Of a DNA stretch of 62,944 nt, positions 33,419 through 41,844 are shown piece after piece. How positions within the stretch are numbered: position 1 is the stretch's first letter; each line of letters opens with the position of its first letter. The translations under genes and the position numbers were made by a program. The notes beneath the pieces were generated by a model. It saw only the letters and a program-made list of their open reading frames with translations. It did no database searches and was not told the DNA's origin. Source of the DNA: TC-15 sp034437275 (GTDB lineage: Bacteria; Chloroflexota; Anaerolineae; Aggregatilineales; Aggregatilineaceae); NCBI GenBank assembly GCA_034437275.1, contig DAOTUD010000007.1, positions 1 to 62,944 of the forward strand. Reading direction: 5' to 3'.

Positions 33419-35053
33419 ATGCACAATGTAGGACGCTATATCGCGTTGGGGCTGCTGGTGATCGCACTGCTGGCCGGCGGCGTGATCACGGGCCAGGCGC
33501 AAGACACTGCCCAGACGGTGATGGTCCCCATGCCGGACGGGGTCAAGCTGGCGACGTCGCTGTACCTGCCGGATGGGGACGGTCCCTGGCCGGTCCTGCT
33601 GGTGCGCACGCCGTACAACCGCGCCAGCCTGGACATGGGGCCGGACCTGGCGGCGGCGGGTATCGTGGCAGTGGCGCAGGACGTGCGCGGGCAGTACGAT
33701 TCCGAGGGCGAACCGGCGGGGTTCTTCTCCGCCCGCGAAGATGGGCAGACCACGCTGGACTGGATCGCGGCCCAACCCTGGAGCAATGGCCGCGTGGCGA
33801 CGTTCGGCGGCTCGGCGCTGGGCATCGCGCAGTACATGCTGGCTCCCGGTGCGCCGGACAACCTGCGCTGCCAGTGGATCGAGGTCGCCACGCCGGATGT
33901 CTACCACGACGCCGCGTTCCAGGGCGGCGTGTGGCGCTCCGAACTGGTCGAGCGCTGGCTGCAGGGCAACAACAGCGATCACCTCGTCGCGCCGTTCAAG
34001 GCACACCCGCTGAACACGGCCTACTGGGACCCGGTGCAGATCACGGGCCAGTTCGACGCGGTGCACATCCCGGCGGTGCATGTGGCCGGATGGTACGACA
34101 TTTTCGCACGGGGGACCATCGACGGCTTCCTGGGCTACCAGAACGAGGGCGGCGCGGGCGCAGCGGGCCAGCAGCATCTGATCATGGGGCCCTGGACACA
34201 CAGCATCAACAACGACCAGATCGGCGCGTTCACGATCCCCGCAGCAGTGACGGAAGACTACAACCGATGGGTACTGCACTGGCTGCAACAGTGTTTGCTG
34301 GCGGAAAATGACGGGCCGCCAGACCTGGGCGAGATTCCGACCGTGACCTACTTCACGCTGGGCGCGGTGAGCGAAGACGACGCGCCCGGCAACGTGTGGC
34401 GCACCGCCGAGTCCTGGCCCCCAACGACCAATGCCGTGCCGGTCTACTTGCAGCCGAACGGTTACCTGAGCGTCGAGCCGCCGGGCGCAGACGGCGGCGG
34501 GGACACGTTCGCCTACGACCCCACCGACCCCGCGCCGACGATTGGCGGGGCCAACCTCACGCTGGCTGCCGGGCCGTTCGACCAGCGCCCTATCGAGCGC
34601 CGCGAGGATGTGGTGGTGTACAGCACGCCGCCGCTTGAAGACCCGGTCGAAGTGACGGGTGATCTGCGCGCGGAGGTCTGGATCAGCACCGACGTGCCGG
34701 ACACCGACATCCTGGTGCGGGTGACGGACGTCTACCCGGACGGGCGCTCGATGCTGGTGGCAGAGGGCATCCTGCGAGCGCGCTATCACAACCACCCGGA
34801 CTTCACGGATTTTCAACTGCTCGAACCGGACACGCCGGTCCGGCTGGATATCGACCTGGGGCCGACCAGCATCGTCTTCAACCAGGGGCACCGCGTGCGC
34901 GTCAGCATCACGTCGTCGAGCGTGCCGCGTTTCGCGCCGAACCCCAACACGGGCGACATGTTCCTGGCGGAGGGCGACAGCGGGCAGATCGCGCACACCA
35001 CGATCCTACACAGCGCCGACTATCCCTCGGCGGTGATCCTGCCCGTGCCGTGA
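33419..35053 (+). CDS. Exported CocE/NonD family hydrolase (X-Pro dipeptidyl-peptidase-like)
   Basis: A 544-aa protein with an N-terminal signal peptide (IALGLLVIALLAGGVITGQAQ). An alpha/beta-hydrolase of the S15 class follows: VRTPYNRASLD, DVRGQYDSEGE, and the nucleophile motif FGGSALGIAQ. The last about 220 residues form the beta-jelly-roll typical of X-Pro dipeptidyl-peptidase C-termini (VEVTGDLRAEVWISTDVPDTD; GHRVRVSITSSSVPRF). Expected substrates are peptides or esters such as acyl amides; no finer call is possible. GAGAGGAG lies upstream of the ATG. Confidence 0.9.
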   Translation: MHNVGRYIALGLLVIALLAGGVITGQAQDTAQTVMVPMPDGVKLATSLYLPDGDGPWPVLLVRTPYNRASLDMGPDLAAAGIVAVAQDVRGQYDSEGEPAGFFSAREDGQTTLDWIAAQPWSNGRVATFGGSALGIAQYMLAPGAPDNLRCQWIEVATPDVYHDAAFQGGVWRSELVERWLQGNNSDHLVAPFKAHPLNTAYWDPVQITGQFDAVHIPAVHVAGWYDIFARGTIDGFLGYQNEGGAGAAGQQHLIMGPWTHSINNDQIGAFTIPAAVTEDYNRWVLHWLQQCLLAENDGPPDLGEIPTVTYFTLGAVSEDDAPGNVWRTAESWPPTTNAVPVYLQPNGYLSVEPPGADGGGDTFAYDPTDPAPTIGGANLTLAAGPFDQRPIERREDVVVYSTPPLEDPVEVTGDLRAEVWISTDVPDTDILVRVTDVYPDGRSMLVAEGILRARYHNHPDFTDFQLLEPDTPVRLDIDLGPTSIVFNQGHRVRVSITSSSVPRFAPNPNTGDMFLAEGDSGQIAHTTILHSADYPSAVILPVP

Positions 35054-35068
35054 GGCGGGCGGGGACGG

Positions 35069-35809
35069 CTAGCCCCGTTCGTAGGTGGCGCGCAGGTAGG
35101 TGTCGATCAGGTAGGCCGGGTAGCCGACGCGCTCCAGGTTGGTCCGGCACGTCTCCAGCGTGGCCCCGTTGTCGCGCCAGAACGGCACGCGCTTGATCAG
35201 CGTTTCCACGCGCTCGCGGGGGGTGATGATCCAGGTGTCTTTGGGCACATAGCCATAGTGGATCACCTCCATCTCCTCCATGATCTCGCGCGTCTTGAGG
35301 TACGGCGCGATCAGGATTACCTTACGCGCGCCCTGCTCTTCGATCAGGTAATGCTGCACGAAGCGCGCCGTGCCGCCCAGGTCGACCAGGTCCTCGACGA
35401 CCCCGACCACCGCGCCGGCCACCGCAATCGACAAGGGCTGGATGATCTGGGGATGGTCGAGTGGTTCGTCCGGCCCGGCGTAATACTTGACGCCCAGCGT
35501 GCCGAAGCCAATCGGCGGGATGTTCTTGTTCAGCGTCCAGGCCAGATGATCGTGGAGCAGCACGCCCGGCAGCAGCCCGCCCATCGTCACCATGACGGCG
35601 TGGGTGATCTGCTGCCTGGTGCGGATGTTGTCGATCTGGTAGCGGTAGACTTTGTGCGCGACGCGCGCCGCGATGAAGCTCGACACGTGGTCCGGAATGT
35701 ACAAAAAGCGCAGTTCGTCGTACTCGACATCGATGCCGATCGGGTTCTCCCAAAACGCGGCATCGATACGCGCGTCGGGTTGTCGCGTCTGGTCGGAATA
35801 AACTGGCAT
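35069..35809 (-). CDS. Phosphoribosyltransferase-like protein
   Basis: A 246-aa type I phosphoribosyltransferase fold: the PRPP-binding loop VVGVVEDLVDLGGTARFV and an upstream metal and pyrophosphate loop TMGGLLPGVLLHDHLAW. It resembles hypoxanthine/xanthine-type enzymes in size, with an extra C-terminal helical part (ETLIKRVPFWRDNGATLETC). Start ATG 35809 has GAGGG just upstream; an in-frame extension to 35911 has no signal. The substrate base is not identifiable, and a regulatory PRTase homologue is possible. Confidence 0.8.
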   Translation of the reverse strand: MPVYSDQTRQPDARIDAAFWENPIGIDVEYDELRFLYIPDHVSSFIAARVAHKVYRYQIDNIRTRQQITHAVMVTMGGLLPGVLLHDHLAWTLNKNIPPIGFGTLGVKYYAGPDEPLDHPQIIQPLSIAVAGAVVGVVEDLVDLGGTARFVQHYLIEEQGARKVILIAPYLKTREIMEEMEVIHYGYVPKDTWIITPRERVETLIKRVPFWRDNGATLETCRTNLERVGYPAYLIDTYLRATYERG

Positions 35810-35901
35810 GGTTTCCCTCTGCACGGTGTGGACAGTCGCCGTGCCCAGTGTACCCGATTCGGGCCGGCGGCGTCTATACGATGTTCGGCTCACAGCAAAA
35901 A

Positions 35902-35926
35902 GGCGGCCCACCCCCGACAGGCCGCC
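35902..35926 (-). terminator. Terminator after the first HExxH peptidase gene
   Basis: GGCGGCC (35902-35908) pairs with GGCCGCC (35920-35926). Read leftward it is followed by a TTTTT run (35897-35901 on plus as AAAAA). Confidence 0.7.
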
Positions 35927-35955
35927 CGTGTATGGTCATGGTTCCTGCGCTGGCC

Positions 35956-37461
35956 TTACGGGCCGGCCAGCAGTTCTTCCGGCATCCACCCGATCTGCCC
36001 CATGCAGTCGACCTGGTAGTAGTTGTCCCCGTTCAGCGCGCCGGACGCCAGGATCGTGACCTGCGTGTTGGCGAAACACTGCCCGGTGTAGGGCGCGTTC
36101 AGGCCGGGTGATTCGTACACCGCCGGCAGCGCGGGCATCGGCGGCAGTGTCACCGTGTCGCCCACATCATACGGCGGGCTGTCGATGGGCTGCAGCGCGG
36201 CGGCGGGGTCGATGTCGGCCAGTTCCAGCGGCTCCAGGCCGATGTAGGTCCGCCACTGGTTTTCGATCTCCAGGAACGGCTGGCCCGTCACCTCTTCGAT
36301 GGCGGTGTAGAAGGGGATGCCCTGCTTCATGCGCTCGACGGTGGCGGCGTGCGTTTCGACCCCGTAGGTGGTGATCAGCCAGTTCACAAACGAGGCCCCC
36401 ATGTCGTACACCAGATAGGGCCGCCCGTCAGCCTGCACCAGGTTACGGGTGACTTCCTTCGACAGCGTGGGGAAGTCTTGCATCTTGGCGAGGTTCATCA
36501 GCCGTTCGTCGTATGCGCCGGGGCTGAAGCCGAACCACTCGGCCTGCCCTTCCGTCCACCAGTTGGGGCCGGTCGCGCCGCCCACCACGTCGTACTGGTA
36601 GAGGTGGACCAGCTCGTGCGTCAGGACGTGCGACAGCCAGTCGATCTGGTGCTGCGTGCTGCCGCTGGGCACGTACTGCACGCTCATGCCTAGTTCGTTG
36701 CTGGTGTAGCCGCCGGCGGTCGTATCGCTGACGCCGCTGCTCGTCATCTCGTTGAGCGCGGCCCGCGAGCCGTAGATCACGCCGGTGGGCTTGTAGCTCA
36801 GCGACTCGCCGAAGCCGTCGAGGCGGCGCGGATGCGTCGTGGCGATGCTGTAGGCGGCCTGCTCGGCGAAGCGCTGCGGCTTGTCATCGCTCATGCCGAA
36901 CCAGTACACGATGTAATACGGCGTCTCAAACCGGTACCATTCGCGGGTGGGATCGCTGTAGTCCATCGGGACCGGCGCGGTGTCGACCGCTGCACCGGTG
37001 TCGTCACGCACGCGCCAGTAGAAATCGAAGTGCGTCCAGGCGGGCTGGCCCTCGCCGGTCGCCCAGGGATGGGCCACCCAGGCGTTCCGGTCGGGGTCCC
37101 ATTCCGCTGTGACGCGCGTGCCAGAGCCGTGCGCGTAGCGCATGAACAGGATCACATCCTGGATCGCGCCGTTGGCTGACTGCGGGTCGATGGTGAACAC
37201 CATCCCGCGCGGATACTGCGACGTGACCGTCGTCGCACCCAACACAAACCCGTCCTGGTCCGGATAGCTGAAGGTGAACGTTTCGCTTTCGCCGCCGACG
37301 ACGGTCAGCTCGTAATCGACCGCCTCGATCGGGTACGGCGTGGGCGTGGGCAGTATTGCGCCCTGCCCCGGCACACTCGCCAGGACCAGCGCCGCCGCTG
37401 CGATGCTCACCACGAGCAGCAGCACCACAATACCGGTAACTTGAAGTTGTTTTTTGATCAA
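35956..37461 (-). CDS. Exported HExxH metallopeptidase with SH3b domain, paralogue 1
   Basis: A 501-aa protein with an N-terminal membrane/signal segment (VTGIVVLLLVVSIAAAALVLA), a long middle region, the zinc motif THELVHLYQYD with a downstream Glu in WWTEGQAEWF (gluzincin, peptidase MA-like), and a C-terminal SH3b-like module (FANTQVTILASGALNGDNYY; GQIGWMPEELL). Start is TTG 37461 with GGAGGGAG upstream. A repeat element sits 14 bases beyond the start codon, so the native promoter has been displaced. It is paralogous to the gene at 37697. Confidence 0.85.
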   Translation of the reverse strand: MIKKQLQVTGIVVLLLVVSIAAAALVLASVPGQGAILPTPTPYPIEAVDYELTVVGGESETFTFSYPDQDGFVLGATTVTSQYPRGMVFTIDPQSANGAIQDVILFMRYAHGSGTRVTAEWDPDRNAWVAHPWATGEGQPAWTHFDFYWRVRDDTGAAVDTAPVPMDYSDPTREWYRFETPYYIVYWFGMSDDKPQRFAEQAAYSIATTHPRRLDGFGESLSYKPTGVIYGSRAALNEMTSSGVSDTTAGGYTSNELGMSVQYVPSGSTQHQIDWLSHVLTHELVHLYQYDVVGGATGPNWWTEGQAEWFGFSPGAYDERLMNLAKMQDFPTLSKEVTRNLVQADGRPYLVYDMGASFVNWLITTYGVETHAATVERMKQGIPFYTAIEEVTGQPFLEIENQWRTYIGLEPLELADIDPAAALQPIDSPPYDVGDTVTLPPMPALPAVYESPGLNAPYTGQCFANTQVTILASGALNGDNYYQVDCMGQIGWMPEELLAGP

Positions 37462-37475
37462 AATACTCCCTCCTA

Positions 37476-37605
37476 GAGGCTGTTATGTACTTTTACCCCT
37501 ATCCCCGCACGCGGGGAGGCGCAAGTCCCTCTCCGTTTACGGGGAGGGGTAAAACTTATGGGAAAAATCCACTGTAAACAGCCTGCGTAAGTTCACAACA
37601 CGCTC
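37476..37605. repeat. MITE-like dispersed repeat, copy 2 (130 bp, inverted, shortened)
   Basis: Reads GAGGCTGTTATGTACTTTTA at the left and, inward from the right, GAGCGTGTTGTGAACTTACG, so it is reversed relative to copies 1 and 3 and lacks about 35 internal bases. TA flanks at 37474-37475 and 37606-37607; the target was CTAG. Confidence 0.85.
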
Positions 37606-37645
37606 TAGATTTGCTTCCCACCACGATTATACGGCAAAAAATGAT

Positions 37646-37669
37646 GGGGGCGCACCCAGGTACGCCCCC
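37646..37669 (-). terminator. Terminator after the second HExxH peptidase gene
   Basis: GGGGGCG (37646-37652) pairs with CGCCCCC (37663-37669). Read leftward it leads to ATCATTTTTTGC, a T-run. It closes the gene that ends at 37697. Confidence 0.7.
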
Positions 37670-37696
37670 TTTAACGAACTTTTTAGGTTTGGCGCG

Positions 37697-39277
37697 CTAT
37701 TCGCCGGTCAACTGGTCCGCCGTCATCCAGCCGATCTGCCCCATGCAGTCGACCTCGTAGTAGTCGACGCCGTCCAGGCTGCCGACGCGCAGAATCGTGA
37801 CCTGCATGTTGGCGAAACACTGCCCGCCGACCAGGGACTTCGGCCCCGGCTTTTCGTACACCGGCGAGAGGGCCGGCGCCGCGGGCAGGGTGACGGTGTC
37901 GCCTTCCTGCGCGACCGGGTCGACCGGTTCCTCCAGCGCGGAGGCCGGGTCGATATCGGCCAGCGACAGCGGCGGGAAGCCCAGATAGGTCCGCCATTCG
38001 TTTTCGACCTCCAGGAACGGCTTGCCGGTCACCGTCTCGATAGCCTCGAAGACGCCCTGGTTCTGGTTGCGGATCAGGTCGGCAATCTCACCGTGCGTCT
38101 CGACGCCGCCGTAGTTGGACAGCAAGTAGTTGATGAACGACGGCCCCATCAGGTACGACAGCGCGTAGCAGCCGTCCGCCTGCGGTAGATCGGAGCCGAT
38201 CGGTGTGAGCAGCGTGGGCACGTCTTGCAGCGTGGCCAGGTTGCGCAGCCGCTTGTCGTACTGGCGCGAGGTGTTGGAGAACCACTCCGCCTGCCCCTCG
38301 AACCACCATTCGTAGCCCATCATGCCGCCCATCAGTGCGTACTGGTGCAGGTGGGTGAATTCGTGGCCGGTGGTGCCGTAGATGGTGCTGATGCGCCGTT
38401 CCATCGTCCAGTAAGCGACCGGGTCTTCCGGTGCCCAGATGCACTCGCTGAGCACGCCGGGCGTCCCGGCGGCCCGCAAGACCTGCACGCTCATGCCCAG
38501 GTCGCTGCTGGTGAAGCCCGCCGCGCGCGGGTTGGCGACGCCGTCTTCGCCGTACATGCGGTTCATGGCGTCGCGGTCCGGGTAAATCACGGCGATGGGC
38601 GTATAGCTGAGCGTCGCGCCAAAGCCCTCGATCCAGCGCGGGGTCAGCGCCGCCATGCGGTTGGCCATCTTCTGGGCGATCGCGTCGGGGTTATCCTCGC
38701 CAAAGCCGTACCAGTAGATGATCATGTGGTCGCTCTCGGCGCGGAACCATTCGTAGTCCGGGTCCCAGTAATCGACCGCGTGCGGCTCGGTATCGATGGA
38801 TGCGTCGGTGTCGTCACGCACCCGCCAGTAGAACTCGAACGCCGACCAGGCCGGACGCCCGCCGGTGCTCCAGGGATGGGCGACGTACGCCCCGACATCG
38901 TCGTCCCACTCGGCTTTGACGCGCGTGCCGGAGCCGTGCACGAACTGAATGAACAGGATCACGTCCTGAATGTCGCCGTTCTCCGACTCGGGACGCATGG
39001 TGAACGTCATGCCGTTCGGATAGAACGAACGCACCGTCGTTTCGCTGAGCGTGAAGCCGTCCATCTCGACGGCAGGGAAGGTCAGCGTTTCGTCCGCGCC
39101 GCCCACCACCTCAAGCGTGTACGGCTCGTCCTCGACCGGGTACAGGGTCGGGGTCGGCAGGATATCGCCATCCTGGCCGCCAGGGGCCGCACCTGCCGGC
39201 AGCGCCAGCAGCGCCACAGTGATCGCCGCCAGCGCAACTCCCAGCAGCCCTACAGTAATCTGCGTGCCTCGTTTCAT
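37697..39277 (-). CDS. Exported HExxH metallopeptidase with SH3b domain, paralogue 2
   Basis: A 526-aa paralogue of the preceding peptidase. Signal peptide (VGLLGVALAAITVALLALPA), the same N-terminal block (ILPTPTLYPVEDEPYTLEVV), zinc motif GHEFTHLHQYALMG and the downstream Glu in WWFEGQAEWFSN, then a C-terminal SH3b-like unit (FANMQVTILRVGSLDGVDYY; GQIGWMTADQL). Probably cleaves or binds extracellular protein or cell-wall material. Start ATG 39277 has GGAGGA upstream; the in-frame extension to 39424 overlaps the next gene and is rejected. Confidence 0.87.
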   Translation of the reverse strand: MKRGTQITVGLLGVALAAITVALLALPAGAAPGGQDGDILPTPTLYPVEDEPYTLEVVGGADETLTFPAVEMDGFTLSETTVRSFYPNGMTFTMRPESENGDIQDVILFIQFVHGSGTRVKAEWDDDVGAYVAHPWSTGGRPAWSAFEFYWRVRDDTDASIDTEPHAVDYWDPDYEWFRAESDHMIIYWYGFGEDNPDAIAQKMANRMAALTPRWIEGFGATLSYTPIAVIYPDRDAMNRMYGEDGVANPRAAGFTSSDLGMSVQVLRAAGTPGVLSECIWAPEDPVAYWTMERRISTIYGTTGHEFTHLHQYALMGGMMGYEWWFEGQAEWFSNTSRQYDKRLRNLATLQDVPTLLTPIGSDLPQADGCYALSYLMGPSFINYLLSNYGGVETHGEIADLIRNQNQGVFEAIETVTGKPFLEVENEWRTYLGFPPLSLADIDPASALEEPVDPVAQEGDTVTLPAAPALSPVYEKPGPKSLVGGQCFANMQVTILRVGSLDGVDYYEVDCMGQIGWMTADQLTGE

Positions 39278-39314
39278 GCTAAATCCTCCACATTTTGCGT
39301 AATCAAAAGTGCTT

Positions 39315-40424
39315 CTATGCGTCCGGCTGCCCGGCTGTAACGTCTGCAACCTCCACCCGGCAGCCCGCCCGATCCGACTGCCGCGCGGCATCCAGCACGC
39401 GCTGCACGGCCAGCCCATCGGCAAATGTCGGCGGCGAGATCAGCTTGTCGCCCTGGATCATGTCGACCATCAGGCCCACCAGCTTGACGAACGGCCCCAG
39501 CAGTTTGTTTTCGTCCGGCAGCCAGGGACCGGGTTCGTATTCGGACGGGACCGGGATCAGCGCCAACGGTTCGCCCTGCCGGCGACCGTACAGCCGCATG
39601 TCGTCGCGCACAATCAGCGCGCCCTCGGTGCCGTGAATGGCGAGGTGCTGGTGGGAGCCGCCGGCCACCGCGCTCATGGTGAGCATCCCGCGCAGCCCGC
39701 CGTCCATCTCGAGCGACAGCAGCACGCTGTCGTCGCTGGTCACGGCGCGTTGTTCGTCGCTGTTGGGCAGCGGGCGCGTGCTGTACTGCGGCGTGGTGTG
39801 CAGCGCCGCCGTCACGGCCTGCACCTCGCGCCCGCTCAGCCAGCGGAAGGCGTCGATAAAGTGCGAGCCGAGCGCGAACAGCATCCCGCCGCCCTGCGCG
39901 GCGTCCATCCACCACGACCAGGGCGCGTCCAGCCCCCAGCGCATGACCGACATCAACGACGCCTCAAGCAGCACCGGCTCGCCGATGTAGCCCTGATCGA
40001 CCAGCACTTTCTGGTAATAGCGCGCCGGCAAATAGCGGAACTCAAAATTGACGGCGTGGATCAGCTTGCGCTGTTCGGCTTCGGCCAGCATTTCCTCGGC
40101 TTCGGCGGCGTTGAGCGCCAGCGGCTTTTCGCACAATACATGCGCGCCCACCTGCAGCGCCGCGATGGTCATGGCGTTATGCACGCGGGGCGGGGTCGAC
40201 ACCGCGACGATATCGGGCTTGACATCCACCAGCATCTGCTCGTAGTCGGTATACACCGCCCGCACGCCGTATTGGGCCGCCACCTCTTTCGTCTTCTGCT
40301 CGGTTGCGCCACATAATGCCACGACGGTGGTATCGGCCCGGCTGATGAACCCCGGCAAATGTACACGCCCCCCAAACTGCGTGCCAATCACGGCGACACG
40401 CAGCGAACCGGCCTGCGTTTGCAT
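39315..40424 (-). CDS. Gfo/Idh/MocA family oxidoreductase
   Basis: A 369-aa NAD(P)-dependent sugar or inositol dehydrogenase-like enzyme. The Rossmann start VAVIGTQFGGRVHLPGF, the family signature LCEKPLALNAAEAEEML with the substrate-proximal Lys, and a C-terminal alpha/beta domain (WSWWMDAAQGGGMLFALGSH; FIDAFRWLSG) with the catalytic His are all visible. GAGGAAGGG lies just before ATG 40424, so I prefer this to ATG 40445. The substrate cannot be named. Confidence 0.92.
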   Translation of the reverse strand: MQTQAGSLRVAVIGTQFGGRVHLPGFISRADTTVVALCGATEQKTKEVAAQYGVRAVYTDYEQMLVDVKPDIVAVSTPPRVHNAMTIAALQVGAHVLCEKPLALNAAEAEEMLAEAEQRKLIHAVNFEFRYLPARYYQKVLVDQGYIGEPVLLEASLMSVMRWGLDAPWSWWMDAAQGGGMLFALGSHFIDAFRWLSGREVQAVTAALHTTPQYSTRPLPNSDEQRAVTSDDSVLLSLEMDGGLRGMLTMSAVAGGSHQHLAIHGTEGALIVRDDMRLYGRRQGEPLALIPVPSEYEPGPWLPDENKLLGPFVKLVGLMVDMIQGDKLISPPTFADGLAVQRVLDAARQSDRAGCRVEVADVTAGQPDA

Positions 40425-40527
40425 AAACCCTTCCTCTCCTGTCATAACCCACGATTACTCCTCCCAAGTTGTATGCCAGGATCGGCAGATTGTCAACACG
40501 AGTTGCGGCCAGGGCGCATCTGCACCG

Positions 40528-41658
40528 CTACTGATCGGCGGCGCGCGTCACGTTCTCGTCGCGCAGCAGCAGCGAGACATCCTGCGGCAGCGGGTCCTGC
40601 GGGATGTGGTCGAACCAGTTGTCCAGGTCTTGCACGTAGTCAGCGTCATCCATCTGCGCCTCGATCCAGTCCAGGAAATAGCGCTTCCGCAGTTCCTCGA
40701 CCTCTTTGGGCGAGAGCACCTCGAAGACCTCATTGCCCACCCGCGCCACATACCAGCCCTGCGCTGTCTCGACCGGGCCGACGATGTCGCCGCTGTCGGC
40801 GGCCATCACTCGCGCAACGACCTCGGGCGGCAGGGATGTGCCGTTCTGGTCGAAGATGTGCAGCCCCCCGGTGATCAGCGCCAGGTCCAGGTCGGCGGCG
40901 ATATCGGCCAGCCTTTCGCCCGCCTCCATTCGCGCCACGATTTCATCCGCCTGGGGACCGGAGCCGGCGAACACGTCGCGCACCTGCACGCCGACCTGCG
41001 TCCCGGTGCCTGCCGGGATCGCGTCCGGGTCCTGGCTGAAGGCGTGTTCGAGCTGCTTGTAGAGCGTGGCCGCCTCGACAATGCGCAGGAAGTCGTCTTC
41101 GCTCAGGCCGGTATAGCGCGTCATCTGCGCCACAAACGCGGCGTACTCGTCGTCAAAGCCGGGCGGGAACTGCCCCCCGGCCCCCAACGTCAGGCCAAGA
41201 TACTGGGCCAGCCTGGAGTCGAACAGCACGGGGTCGAGTTCCAACTCGCGCTGCGCGGTTTCCTGGCGCACGATGGCGTTGATGACCATCACGCGCTGCA
41301 CCTGCACCCCGAAGGTGTTGGAGTCGGCCAGAGTGGCGAACAAGGCCGCGACTTGCTCATTCTCCGCGCGGGTCAAATCGAGCACCTCGTCGGGGCCATG
41401 CTTCTCCACCTGCCGGGCCAACTGGTACAGCCGGAACCAGCGCTCGAAGCGCACCCGCTGCTGGAATTCGTCCAGCGTGATCGTCGTGTCGCCCACGCGG
41501 GTGATGACCCGGTCGCCATCCACATCCGGCGCGTGGGTCGGGATCGCGTAAGGGGTCGGGGTACCATCCGTTTGTGCATAGCCGGCCTGCGCTCCCCACG
41601 CCGCTCCCACGATTATCACCACCAGCAGCACCGCCATCACCAGGCTGTTCTTCCGCAT
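40528..41658 (-). CDS. SurA/PpiC-like peptidyl-prolyl isomerase, paralogue 1
   Basis: A 376-aa exported foldase-like protein. A membrane/signal segment (LVMAVLLVVIIVGAAWGAQA) is followed by a SurA-type N-terminal domain (ITRVGDTTITLDEFQQRVRF) and a parvulin-like domain (LADIAADLDLALITGGLHIF; GDIVGPVETAQGWYVARVGN). It ends with DPLPQDVSLLLRDEN, a tail shared with the next gene. It likely assists folding of exported proteins. GAAGGAGAGG precedes ATG 41658. Confidence 0.85.
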   Translation of the reverse strand: MRKNSLVMAVLLVVIIVGAAWGAQAGYAQTDGTPTPYAIPTHAPDVDGDRVITRVGDTTITLDEFQQRVRFERWFRLYQLARQVEKHGPDEVLDLTRAENEQVAALFATLADSNTFGVQVQRVMVINAIVRQETAQRELELDPVLFDSRLAQYLGLTLGAGGQFPPGFDDEYAAFVAQMTRYTGLSEDDFLRIVEAATLYKQLEHAFSQDPDAIPAGTGTQVGVQVRDVFAGSGPQADEIVARMEAGERLADIAADLDLALITGGLHIFDQNGTSLPPEVVARVMAADSGDIVGPVETAQGWYVARVGNEVFEVLSPKEVEELRKRYFLDWIEAQMDDADYVQDLDNWFDHIPQDPLPQDVSLLLRDENVTRAADQ

Positions 41659-41786
41659 CTTGGCCTCTCCTTCGTTGTTTGTTGTGTCTTATTTTCGATA
41701 TGTGAGCATTCTGCATAGTGGTACGTAGGCCGGGCCGCTTTTTTTCATTCCAGGGACAGCAGCACGCCTGTAAAGCAAAAAGTAAA

Positions 41787-41813
41787 CTGCCCCCATCATC
41801 GCGACAGGGGCAG
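41787..41813 (-). terminator. Terminator after the lipoprotein foldase gene
   Basis: CTGCCCC (41787-41793) pairs with GGGGCAG (41807-41813). Read leftward it is followed by TTTACTTTTTGC. Confidence 0.7.
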
Positions 41814-41844
41814 CATGATCAGCAACATCGCAGCCGGGCGCTGG

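Noticed and set aside
33383..34996. 537-codon leftward frame opposite the S15-type hydrolase
   Set aside because: No domain or start signal; the rightward frame has a signal peptide and GGSALG nucleophile motif.
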